Of a DNA stretch of 64,000 nucleotides, positions 38,501-50,294 are shown in pieces. The translations under genes and the position numbers were made by a program. The notes beneath the pieces are model-generated. The model did not search any database, had not been told where the DNA came from, and saw only the letters and a program-made list of their open reading frames with translations. Within the stretch, counting starts at the first letter, position 1; every line of letters starts with the position of its first letter. The DNA is from Bugula neritina (Eukaryota > Bryozoa > Gymnolaemata > Cheilostomatida > Bugulidae): the NCBI GenBank assembly GCA_964035545.1, contig OZ037765.1, forward strand, positions 22,886,495-22,950,494, given 5' to 3'.

Positions 38501-41500
38501 TTGTGAACCTTTCAGCTACTACCAAATAAATTTTTCATTTACTATAAACGGGTCATGTTATGAGCTACAATTGATTATTTTAACTAACCAGTTTTGCATA
38601 ATTAATAGTCAATGTTTTAATTACTTGCCAGAGGTGCATAGATTTATTAATCACAAAGATTTGATTGCAGTGTTATATAATAAGGTTTCTAAATGCATTT
38701 TGAAAATTCTATTAAGAAAAACATTTGATGATGAATTTCAGGGTTCATACAGAATTCTAAAATGACTTTAAATCAAACAAATCCGTATATAGCATACTTG
38801 ATTGTTTTTTAATTGCAATGTATTTTACAAATAAATCGTATTATAAATAATAAATAGTACTTTTTTAAATTTTATTCTAAAATTACAAGTTTCTCCTAGC
38901 TCTTTACACATTTAATAATTAGAATACATAAAAACAAAAACAAGTTCTATTTAACTTACCAAATTTCTCAATGAATCTCATTTTGATTCTGGATGCTATT
39001 TCAGAATCAAAAGAGTCTTTTGAACACATGATCAGCAGTTTTTGTGAGTCAGCGTTGGGCCAGGATGTTGTCTCCTTTTGAATGAGAGTAGCGAGTCGTG
39101 AGCATCTGCCATCTTCTAACAGAGTCCTGAGATTGTATACAGTCTACAACACACAATACATGGTATTTTAATATTATTATAGCCAGGGTACGTGACACTC
39201 CAAAATATACATGAGCAAGATTATACTATTTATACAAACAATACATTTTAACATGAATGCAACTTACTCCAAGTTAATTTTACTCAATAAGTTGAAAATT
39301 CAGTACATGTTACAATGCTACAATGCGATTTTTGCATTGCTTTAATCCAAAAGACAAGAAATTAAACGGTTTCTAATAACTTAGCAGTTTAAAAATCTTT
39401 GCAGTCTATATTGACTTCAACTGACACCACCACAACTAATTGCATTAGTTTTGTATCAGAAACCTATACAGAACAAAGCTATTACCTTATTTAATGCAAT
39501 TATAGAACCATCGGGATTTCCAGTTGAGAGAAAATGTTTCACAGCAGGTGCCAGCAGGTGCTCTACATAAGATCTAATATCCTGGTTTCCAAGAACACAA
39601 TTGTTGACAGATAAATATCTGTCATCAACATCAGTAAGCTCTTCTATTTGCAGTGGAATGAGGTGAAAGTCTGACTAAAAGCATAGATACTGTAGACAAT
39701 AAAATTGAATTGCTTTAATGCTTGTTACAACCAATCCGCAGAAAATTAGCAACTGATAAAAACTAACACACATATTATTATTGTATTTTATATGCGTAAA
39801 AAACTAACTGAGAAATACTTACATCTGTGAAATGCCGGGCTAAAGACAGTCTAAACTCCTCATTGCACATTTTAGAGTTGAAATAAGACTGAGAGAGTAA
39901 AGCCAGAGTCATGTGACTAGATTCCACAGCATGGTACAACTTCTGTTGCCATGATCCACCTGTCATGTGAAAGGAACAAAGCGTATGCAAATAAATATAT
40001 ACTGGTTAAAGATAACATAAGTCTATATACCCGGCTATTTTATTCTTAGAAAAACTGGTATACTATCTTAAACACACACTAAAATGGAAGAATAATAAAG
40101 GCCTGCAAATTTATAAAACTATACATAACATTATTAGATATAACAAAGCACTATGTTATATTATGCACTGCATTATTGATAAATGACCAAGATTTACATG
40201 CACTGCGTTCCATGACATGCAAATTATGCATCATGTGAATGAATGCCATGCGAATTAATTTGTGCTTGCATGCAACTATTTCTATGGGGCGAAGGAAAAA
40301 TCCATTCAAATAATGCGCATCATGGAAACGTAGTGATGTAGACATTGAACTTTTTATTCTTTCTAAATCAATTCAGCACATGTGATTTTAAAACAGGACT
40401 AGCTGAACTGACTGTACAATGTCACACCTGTCTGAAGTTCTTGACGATCCACAAATAATCTTATTCCCGGGACAAATTTTGTGAGAACTGCTACAGCGAG
40501 CTCACATATTTCATCATTGGCGTGTGAATATGATATAAAAACATCATATTCAAACTTTTCATCCGCCTTCTTACTTTCTTTGGGTTTTTTATCTTCAGCA
40601 GCTCTTGAAACAAATAGAGTTATAATCTTTTGACATGCATGACCTAAATCTAATTGATTTCTAAAAATTTGAACAACATATTAGCCATTACTAAATTACA
40701 AGTATGCGGAGACATCAAATAGTGGACATACTTGGTGGGTCTAGTCTTTATGACACTGGACTCTTCACCAGAATCTTGCACATAGCCAACCACATACAGA
40801 GTAACATTTCGCATCAACTTCTCAGTATTTCCATCCTGTAGCCTTAAACATTGTTATGTAAATACATGAACCACTTATGAGTTTTGAAAAAGTGTTTTCA
40901 AAACTCAAAAGCCCAATCATTTTGTTTAAGTTAAAGTTGTGTTTTCAACTCTAACAATTCGTTGATAAATTAGGCCTTTCAAATTTCAGCCTAACAAAAA
41001 ATTGATAACACAAAATTTTATTAATGGGGAAGCATACCTAATATCAACCCACTGTATGAGAGACATGTAAGTGGGAAGATTAGATATTCCTTCACACAAC
41101 ATTGGAGCGAGTCTGGTAAAGGAAGTAGTCTGTCTGTTCAGACACCATGCAGCATTATATTCCTCAACTCTATCGTCATCTTCCAAGTAGGCCGGACTGA
41201 GGAAGGTTATCACCCTGAAATATCATAAACTTACTATTTTAAAAGGAAATCCCAAACTATTCAGTCATGAGAAAGGACAACTCATAACACTCTTTGATAG
41301 CTGCTTGGTAAAGCAGTATAAAACATTATTATATAGTGTATTTTTTGCACATTATATATTAGCTGAGTATAATTCATTAATGTGTTAAAAATAGTAATTT
41401 TATAATTTGCATTGCTTCAAACTTGTTTTTGTAAGTTTCTAGAAGAATAACAAAATATTTAACAATAAAAGACGCATGAAACTACTACAAAAGAATGTGC

Positions 41501-44500
41501 AGACCTGATGAAATATGCTAAACATTACAGTTAACTGCATAACTGCATATAGTAACTATTTAGTAACTGCATAAGAACTGCCTATTAATTATAAAATATG
41601 TATGCACTAGGCAAGCCACACCTGGCACAGGTTTTCATCACATCAAATATCCTCTCTTCATCAGCAGATTTGCCATCCTGCTCCATCAGCTCTTCTGAGG
41701 AGAAAAATCTCAGTTCCTTGCGGTGCTGAGAGAAAACCTGTTTGACTTTTTCAACATTTCCTCTGTCGTTGGGGACATATGATAGGAAGAAATCAAATTT
41801 TGGTACCGGCTTGGATATTCTTTTAAATCTCATTTGGCTTCCTGGTACTAAAATATAAAAACTAATAATTAGTTTGACTGTAAGCTGAATTAGATGCAAG
41901 ATTTATAGTCTTTATTGTTTTGATGCTCAGAATTTTATGAAATCAGTCATAACTCGCCAGCACCATGTTTCTAAATAACTATTGAGAGGATGCAAATACA
42001 GAAGATTGACAACAAGATTTTATTACAAGAAAGTTAATCAGTGATAAAGTGTGTTATCAACATAACATGAATGTTTGTAAACTGAAATATTCAGTGTACA
42101 ATAGATTACAACTATTAGCTTACATATGAATGTGTGGAAATATTGTAATGAGCATAATAATTAAAATAACACTAAATCCTTTTTTCTGTTATAGGGTATT
42201 TCAACTCTCACCAGTTGAGAGAACGTTTAGTACCAGAATAATTGACGCATTATTTATTTGCACCAACAATTATGTAAGCAAATTTCAATATTGCAGTTTT
42301 GTAGACTAGGCTATTATTTGTCCATCACAACTTACACATCTATGTTTTACACTTTCAACAATTTTATTTTTAAAAATAAATTAAAAAGTTTAACTTTGCA
42401 TATAAAAAATAAGTAAAAATATTAGTAACAATTGTGATTTGGATTACAAAAATAAAAAATTTAAAGTGTTTGGGTCTCTAGCACTCTTTTATATCAATAA
42501 AAATACGAGATTCGTTGAAAAAATGTAGCATAAATTATGTATTTGCATTAGAAAAATAAATTTTATATCACAGGAGGGTAGAAGTGTTATTTAAGAATAA
42601 ATTATATAAAAAATACAAGGTCTTTTTACAGCAAAAACAATATTATTTGGTAAAAATCAATGAGTAAAGCCTTTTAATGATACATAAATATAGCGCGAGA
42701 ATAAATATCTGCACATTCATATGTAAAAGTGTTTTATCATAAATTTTTTGTACAACATTGATTACAACTTACAAGTTTCACTAAGAAAATTCAGCTTTTT
42801 ATGACACAAAACTGAGTAACTTTCACTAAAAATTTCAGCATATGCTTCTGAAAATAATTTTGTTCCTGTAAGTATATGTATCTTTATGATAATATTTTTT
42901 TAAAAATTTTATAAAAGTATTCTCAAGCTTATTATCCAAATTGAAAAGCCAACTCTACCAAATTCTACCAGCTTCTAGTTATATCACATGCTAGAATTCT
43001 TTGGCAGTAACGTTTAAACTTTCACATCAGATGCTCAGCCAATGCTGCTACAAGCTGTTTACCAGATCATTCTCTTATTGGCTCTACACTTAAAACTGAT
43101 GCATCTTCATCCAAGTCAGGTACCATCACATGTATTTGCTCTTGAAAATCACTTGAGATCGTTTCTTGCTCATTATAATCTTCTTTTGACGGTTCACGAG
43201 AAATTTGTTTGTCGGCAATAAAATTCGATAGCATATGTGAACTACCAGTCAACTGTTCTGGCATAGAATCCCGTGCTTCAACTGGTGCTTTCATTACAAA
43301 AAATCCCTCATCTGATTTAGAGCCGATTGATTTTTCCACTTCACGAAAGGATGATTCAACAGCTGCAAGATATTCTTTCGTTCAGTGTGCTGCAGTTGAG
43401 TTGATTAATTTGCTTAGCAGAAAATTAAGTAGTAAATTATGAGACTATAACATGATATATTATTGAATTTTTAGATGCTGTTTCATTAAAAAATGCTCTA
43501 AATAAAAATTTTAAATTAAAAAAATAGAGACAACTCTCTACGTAAACTTCTAAAAAAAACAACTAAAAAAAAGTTTGATTCTATGATTTTAGAGCTGATC
43601 ATCTTTCAATAGAATATATCATAAAAATTTAACCTAAATGTAAAAACCCTTAAAACAGCTCTTTTGTCATCAAGTAGGAATTATCTGCTGTTATATAAAG
43701 TGTTCCATTTCAATCAAAATACCACTACCCTTACTTACTTAGCATGAAACATCCATATAACAAAAGTTAAAACAAAGGATCTATCAAAAAATGATTTGCA
43801 AGCAAGTGTACAAAAAATTCTGCAAAAATTTTTAAATGAGCAAATACCATGCCAGACAATTGTGATTTTCGTACAATTAAACTACTAATATAATGAACTG
43901 AAAACTTTCTTATACGCATTTTATACACCATTTTTCTAAATACACTCAATATGGAATCTAAGCTAAATTTACCCAACAGCGAAAATTTCAAGGCCCACTG
44001 AATATTTAGCAATTTTTAAATGATTTAAATTTTCACCATAATTTGAACTCTTTCTGATCGTTGACATCTTGTGATTAGCGTATGGCTATTATACAAGAGA
44101 CAGATTGCAAAGGTGACAGAGCTTGTGACAGAGCTTGCAAGCCACTACATTATAGTAATTGACAGCAATATTAGTGTGAATTCTGGTGAAACTGTTCTGT
44201 TTATCATACTTTTTGATAACATAATGTTATAATACCTAGTAGAATAGTAATTATTCTGAAAGACAATCTTGGAATTTTTAATACTGGTTCATCAGTTTCA
44301 GGTTTTCCACAAGTCAAGCAAAAACTCTGGCTAACTTACATCTGTTGTGCTTCCTTTTCAGCTGTTTAAAAGTTTCCAATATTTGATCGTTACCACGATA
44401 GATTGCCAACTTGAAGATTTTTATATTGAGTCCATGTTTCATCCATGTCACAGCAGAGTTAACAATAGCAGATAGCATATCTAGGTCACTGTATCCCTAT

Positions 44501-46084
44501 AAAAAGGCAGCACCTCTTTAGAATAAACACCGGAAAAGTTCAACTTCAGAAAACTATCCTCTGCCTATAGACTATTTCGTCTAAATTATTTGATTTAGAA
44601 TTACAAGATCTATGCACAAGTTACCTGATCACCGGTACTCAACAAGGGTGAGATGATAACTCCATTTGTAAAAAGGTTAGTTGCAGGAACTAAGGCTTTG
44701 AATATGGCTTGTACTGACTTTTGAGGAGTTAATCCAGATCGACTGCTTTCAAAGCATAAAACTCGGCTATAAAATAAAAAATGAAATTAATTAATATTTT
44801 ACTTTATTTTGAAAAGAGTAATCATTTATAGCCAATACAAATAATATTTATTTTGCCCAATGTGGTGAAGCTTATTTAAAGAGTAAATAAAAAGCTAAAA
44901 GATAGACTATATATAAAAATTCAGCAGCTTATTTTGACAAATGGTAATATACCATTCAAAGAGGCAGGTGCGTATTTAGAACTACTTTTACATTAGAAAA
45001 AATGAAGGTCAAACATAACAGAAAAAACCCACACCACCAGATTTATGTGAAAGTTTAAGAATGTTTAGATAAAGGAAAATTTCACCCACTACATTTTTCT
45101 GGTTGATAAAATATGTAAGTTCAATTGCTGTGATGTAATATAGATCACAGCAAGTGAATTTTCTAAGAGAAAAGTTCATTCAGGTGTATTCAGTAATTTA
45201 TCAATAGCTTCTAAATAACTGCAATTAAGTATAACCCCAAGATCAGTTTCTCTAACAGAAACATAAATTGCTTCATTGCTCGTGTTTTACAACAAATTGT
45301 GAATAAACCTACATAGAGTCTCATAAAATCAAAAATTTCATTCAAAAGTTAAACCATTTTTGTGAAGTGTGTTTCGATCTCAATAGCAGGATACTTTTTG
45401 TTGATGTGAAAAAGTTATACTTTCTTGAAGTTGCATTAGGTTTTCTTTTTTTTTATTACTGTTCAAGGAAGCTTTTTTAATCAACTGACACGTAAATACG
45501 TCTTATGAATCGAATAAATAACATCAATTAAAATTAATTTGTGCTTCAGCCAGGTGAAAGCTTCAGGTTTCATTCATTCTATTGCAGGGATCTTAATAAG
45601 TTGACTACCTGCTGCTCTAACTTACAGATGGTTAAAGAAAATTTATTACTGTAATATAACTACTTAATACTAACGTGAAAGGAAGTTGATCCGAGAGAGG
45701 CTTAGACCACCAGCAGTGAAAAAGCCTTCTTAGATCTTCTTCTTTATCCTTGGCAAGCTGACCTACATGTAAGCCAAACCTCCTATGGAGAGCTCCAATT
45801 AATGACGTGGGTGTGGGAGAGTAATCCCCTATAAGTATAATTATATCAAAATATTAGACATGTCTTTTTATACATATTTAAGTGCTCAAGTGCCATTTAT
45901 TAGACAAGATAGAGCAATCCTTTAAATAAAGGTATTATACAGTCATACCATGAAAAGCAGAGAGCATGAGCAAATCAGCTTTTTCAGCCATGGGAAGCTC
46001 AGTGATGTCTCCATATAATAATTCAACCGTCTTTGACCCACTATCGGCATCAAATTCAATAGTGTCAACACGCTGTAATGGCAT
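35591..46084 (-). CDS. Macro-like/TIR/TIR/TIR-like/CaaX protein, paralogue B
   Basis: Sixteen exons, 5' to 3': 46084-45949, 45828-45675, 44766-44625, 44496-44340, 41847-41622, 41214-41038, 40842-40732, 40603-40428, 39959-39823, 39674-39486, 39143-38960, 38366-38208, 37411-37277, 36750-36534, 36103-35917, 35695-35591; 863 aa. Same plan as A: macro-like domain 1-196 (ELLYGDITELP; PTPTSLIGALHRRFG; PLLSTGDQGY), TIR1 ~210-345 (FDFFLSYVPND), TIR2 ~385-515 (YDVFISYSHANDE; LFVDRQEL; NSKMCNEEF), TIR-like 3 ~565-695 (KLLIMCSKDSFDSE; VLMSPNFLKDLD), then a charged tail ending CLIL, again a CaaX box. Exons 1-4 match A in length (136, 154, 142, 157 nt), proving duplication. B has an intron after WVDI that A lacks. 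Intron 4 is 2.5 kb and contains an alternative last exon (43362-43067). Confidence 0.82.
43067..43362 (-). CDS. Possible alternative terminal exon of paralogue B
   Basis: An acceptor (TATCTTGCAG) is followed by 98 open codons ending in TGA. Spliced to exon 4 of paralogue B (phase 1) it stays in frame and would give a 294-aa protein: the macro-like domain plus an acidic Ser-rich tail (EVEKSIGSKSDEGFFVMKAP; MVPDLDEDASVLSVEP), without TIR domains or CaaX box. Paralogue A has nothing similar in its much shorter intron 4. It could instead be a cassette exon or a chance open frame; no obvious poly(A) signal follows. Confidence 0.45.
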
Positions 46085-46377
46085 TTTGCAGACTGGCTTA
46101 TTAAGATAGCTAAAATACAACAAAATAAATTATATAAGTATTAATAAAATTGCATAGCAAAAATAGTTCTTAAACGAATATTATATGCTTTCAATAACTT
46201 ATCTTTACATCTATATTTTAGGATGTATTTGGTTACAACTAAAGCAGTAATAGTAAAACATAGCTTACAGTTTATTCACCAGTTTTTAAAAAAAATACTT
46301 CACATGTCAAATATATGATTGTTTGAAAATATTTGTTTTTATACCCATGAACTAAAGCCAACTCTGATAAAAAAAAA

Positions 46378-46555
46378 CTCACGCAAGTTTATAGTCTCTA
46401 TCCTTGTGAGAAAACCCCTGATGAAAGAAGTTTTTGTTGAATCAAGCTAAGGACTTATTCAGATGAGGCACGGGAGCAATTATGACTGGATGCTCTTCCT
46501 AACATCACCAATGGCCTTTGTCTGGGCTCGAACCCATGACTACAGCTGCTCCAAT
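46378..46555 (-). mobile_element. tRNA-derived SINE, second copy
   Basis: The reverse complement carries a clean B box in GTCATGGGTTCGAGCCC (46524-46540 region), then TTGGTGATGTTAGGAAGAGC, ATCCAGTCATAATTGCTCC and ATAAACTTGCGTGAGTTT, matching the SINE split by hAT at 17051-18993. The 5' (A-box) end is diverged. It ends in an A/T run. It lies just upstream of TIR gene B. Confidence 0.8.
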
Positions 46556-46594
46556 TCTGTTATAGTAGCATAATTTGAAGATGTTACTTTGCTT

Positions 46595-46735
46595 CAAAAC
46601 TTTGAACTTTCAAGCCAGCCCAGTGACTAAGCTGTGTGTTGCAGCAGCCAAGAATAGCATGCAATAAAAATTAGCAATGATTACTGTTACTATTAGTTTT
46701 ATAATACCGACTAGAAACATCACCAGCAATCGGCC
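46595..46735. mobile_element. Single-arm copy of the fold-back element
   Basis: Shares CAAARCTTTGAACTTTCAAG, GCTGTGTGTTGCAGCAGC, AATAGCAT and TTTTATAATACCGACTAGAAA with the element at 9343-9570 (partly with its complementary arm) but has only one arm, so it cannot form the long hairpin. Confidence 0.6.
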
Positions 46736-46904
46736 AGAAGCCCTAAATTAATTCAAGATGTGTTTGCACAAGATTTATTATAAAAATTGTTTAAGCTTAC
46801 AAATTTTAAGCAGTCAGTAAATGATAGTTAAAAAATGTATAGATATTTTTAATGTTGCAAACTCAAGTGTGTCATATTTAGTGATCTCTTAGAAAGTCAA
46901 ATTG

Positions 46905-47195
46905 CGACTTTTACTTTCAGTATCAGTATGACATTACTATGACTACTATGAGTATGAGTATGAGTACAAATATCAGTATAACTTTTACTATTACTATTAG
47001 TGTTACTATAAGTAAAACTTAGTAAAAGACTAACTCTAGCACTATGTACTAATAATACTAATATTAATTTTAAAAGCTAAAAAGTATCACCATTAGTGTG
47101 AGACTGAGTATGACTACGAGTGTATTACTATTAGTAATACTGAGTATTAGTATTTAGTGTTACTATGACTATGAGTATGAGTTAGTATTTTCAAA
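46905..47195. repeat. Degenerate ACT/AGT simple repeat
   Basis: CAGTATGACATTACTATGAC-like and TTACTATTACTATTAGTGTT-like words in both orientations. Confidence 0.7.
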
Positions 47196-48779
47196 TTCAA
47201 TTAAAATAAATTGTTATTAATAATGCTAATCACTAACTTAACGAAAAAGATACCAAAAGATTTTTAAATTTTGGAGAAGGTTTTAAATTCATTTATAACC
47301 ACAATGAATACAATCTTATTGTTATTATCCCTGTTATGGCTCATTGAGTGAGGCATTGCGATTACAGCCTATTCAATGTGTTACTATTTTCTCGCAACCA
47401 TATCAACGTGTCTTATTACAAAACGTAAATCCTATCGAAAATTTTCGTGATATTGTCTCTCTATTTTTTAAACTCTTCGCTATAGTTAAGAGTAGACAAC
47501 TCCATAAAAGTGATTTGACTCGCATTATTACAATACAGACTAGAAGTTCTGTGTAAAATTGTTCTCAAGATTACTACATTTTGGTGATGCTTCCCTCAAT
47601 GCATTTTCTATAACAAGAATGTGCCGGGAGGAAATGTATACATGTGTTGTATCAAGATACTCTATATTTAGTATTTTAAAGAGTGCTGACTGCTGGTGGC
47701 TCATAATAGAAGTAAACAGAGTTACGCTATATAATTATTAATAATTGTTATTAGATATTTTAGTGCATGGAAAATTACATATATTTGGCTTTACCACTTT
47801 CCACGTTGCTTTTTATTCTCATGAGCTATTTATTACAATTAAAAGTCATAGAGCCACACAATGTAACTTTTCACAAAACACCAATACCTACCATAGTAGG
47901 AAAGTTCTTATATTTCATCATGTACATTGTATGATTATGCTCACAAGATACATTTGATAGGCTTGGAAAATTAGAAATTTGTAATATAATATGCGTTCAC
48001 TTTGCATCAATGCAGGCTCTCCTAAAAATGCAGGATGGGAGTGAGTAGAGGTGCTTGGTGGAGTTGCTAAAAAGGCTGGCTATTTAATAGTACCCAACAC
48101 CAGAGAAGTTCATGGCATCAGACTGCTATATGCCTGTGAGAAAAACATACCAACAGGCAGCAGTTACTGTAAAACCAAACCAACGTGATGATTGTATGTT
48201 TTATAATTAGTATTATAATAGTTGTATTTGGTTGCCATTCTCATTGTTTTTGATATTGATGTTATCATATTATGCAATCATCAACTTTCATGAACATCCA
48301 GCCTTTATCTATAATCTCTCTCAGTAACTTTCGCACAATTATAATAACAAGGTAAGTAGGTAACAGTGCTTGTAGCTTTGAAAACCAAGACGAGCCATGG
48401 CTGACCGTATACCAATAATATTCATATTGTTGTCGTGAATTGTTAAGTCGCTGCTTTGGGATTTCTGTTTTTGGCAAGCTCCTAGTAATATAATATTATT
48501 GAAGTTTGCGCATGGATATGACTCACCAGCCCTCATAGTAATGTTTTGACGAATCATGTGCTTCGATCTCAGATGCCGCATGCTTGTTAAAAATGTCAAC
48601 ACCCATCCACATGTTTCTTTCCACAATTAGTTAATTTTATTAGGCTTAGAATAGAATATTGTTGCCAACTTGCTTGTGCAATAAAGAACAATCTTGATGC
48701 AGCACCAATTTGGTGATATAGATTAGTCACAGCGGGAAATTTATAAAGATTAAGTAAGTAAATAGATATAATTTTAATT
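47196..48779. other. Region without a supported gene
   Basis: Several 60-95 codon frames occur on both strands (for example 47344-47556 +, 48265-48626 -), none with a recognisable domain. On the minus strand a segment at 48632-48527 ending in GGCTG|GTGAGT followed by an acceptor (TTACTAG, 48485-48479) looks exon-like, and on the plus strand AACAAG|GTAAGT (about 48348-48359) looks like a donor. These signals conflict, so I make no gene call. Confidence 0.4.
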
Positions 48780-49330
48780 TAGTATGACTGTATCACTATC
48801 AGTATCAGTGTATGAGTATGAGTATCACTGTACGACTACGAGTGTCACTATCAGTATGAGTATTACTTTAGTAAAAGAGTAAAGTCTAAAACTTAAACTA
48901 TAAAATTAAATATAAGTATTAACTTGAAGCCTACAGGAAGGTAAAAACATAATTGTAATAATTATATAATTATTTAATACTAATTACAGTAAATTAGTAA
49001 TTAGTTAATACTTAAAGTTAATTAATACTAATAGTAATACTAATAGTAATTTACTAATACTAATAGTAAATCAAAATGCAATACTTGACCTTGTTTAGTC
49101 AATTTTTATTGTTACAATTACTGACTTACTGTTAGTGATGTTACTATTACACATTGACTTACTCTTAGACTTAGAGTTAGTCTTACAGCTACTGTTAATA
49201 TAACATTAAGTTTAACCTTAACTATAACTCTCCAAGTATAAGTAAAGTATAATTGTGCCAGTAGTAGTAGTACTTCACTACTACTAGTAGTAGTAGTAGT
49301 CTAGTATTAATAATACTAATAGTATTACTA
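48780..49330. repeat. Degenerate ACT/AGT/ATT simple repeat leading into a satellite
   Basis: TATCAGTATCAGTGTATGAG-like words, then TAATACTAATAGTAATAC-like words and a short (TAG)n/(ACT)n run near 49260-49305. Confidence 0.7.
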
Positions 49331-49950
49331 TTACTGTATTAGTATTACTATTACTATTAGTATTAGTATTACTATTACTATTAGTATTAGTAATACTAAT
49401 ACTAATACTAATAGCATTGCTATAACTATGCCTGATTTTCTTTACTATTAGTATTAGTAGTACTATTACTATTAATTACTATTACTGTATTAGTATTACT
49501 ATTACTATTAGTATTAGTATTACTATTACTATTAGTATTAGTAATACTAATACTAATACTAATAGCATTGCTATAACTATGCCTGATTTTCTTTACTATT
49601 AGTATTAGTAGTACTATTACTATTAATTACTATTACTGTATTAGTATTACTATTACTATTAGTATTAGTATTACTATTACTATTAGTATTAGTAATACTA
49701 ATACTAATACTAATAGCATTGCTATAACTATGCCTGATTTTCTTTACTATTAGTATTAGTAGTACTATTACTATTAATTACTATTACTGTATTAGTATTA
49801 CTATTACTATTAGTATTAGTATTACTATTACTATTAGTATTAGTAATACTAATACTAATACTAATAGCATTGCTATAACTATGCCTGATTTTCTTTACTA
49901 TTAGTATTAGTAGTACTATTACTATTAATTACTTTTACTGTATTAGTATT
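49331..49950. repeat. 151-bp tandem satellite, four copies
   Basis: TTACTGTATTAGTATT recurs at 49331, 49482, 49633 and 49784, and a truncated start at 49935; GCCTGATTTTC recurs at 49430, 49581, 49732 and 49883. Every interval is exactly 151 bp and the units look identical. Each unit is built from TAGTATTAGTATTACTATT-type words plus the unique tag AGCATTGCTATAACTATGCC, and contains mirror halves that could fold as a hairpin. Confidence 0.9.
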
Positions 49951-50294
49951 GGTAAAAATGTAAATATAAGATTAAGTGTAAAGTTAACTATAAGGCTATT
50001 GTAATCTGAATCACAATGCTATTATCATTGTGTATAGTACTATAACTATTAGTATTACTAATAGTAATAATAATAGTACTATACAAAATGCTATATAATA
50101 ATAGTATTACTATTAGTATGAGTAATATTTATTGGTTTTTCTTTTTAGAAATGCAATTGCTATTCGTATTATCATTGCCATTGGTTTTACATTTACCAAG
50201 TTACATTTTGTATCCACTTGTTGTTAATGTAATACTAAATTAAATTATAATGTATGTAATAATTATTTCTAACCTAGGTGGCTGTAGTCTTATA

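Noticed and set aside
49331-49950. CRISPR-like array
   Set aside because: Units are identical over the whole 151 bp with no variable spacers, and the DNA is eukaryotic: a satellite.
50250-50294. Earlier in-frame ATG for Ashwin
   Set aside because: Adds a hydrophobic stretch not seen in the family and overlaps a possible splice acceptor; kept as an alternative only.
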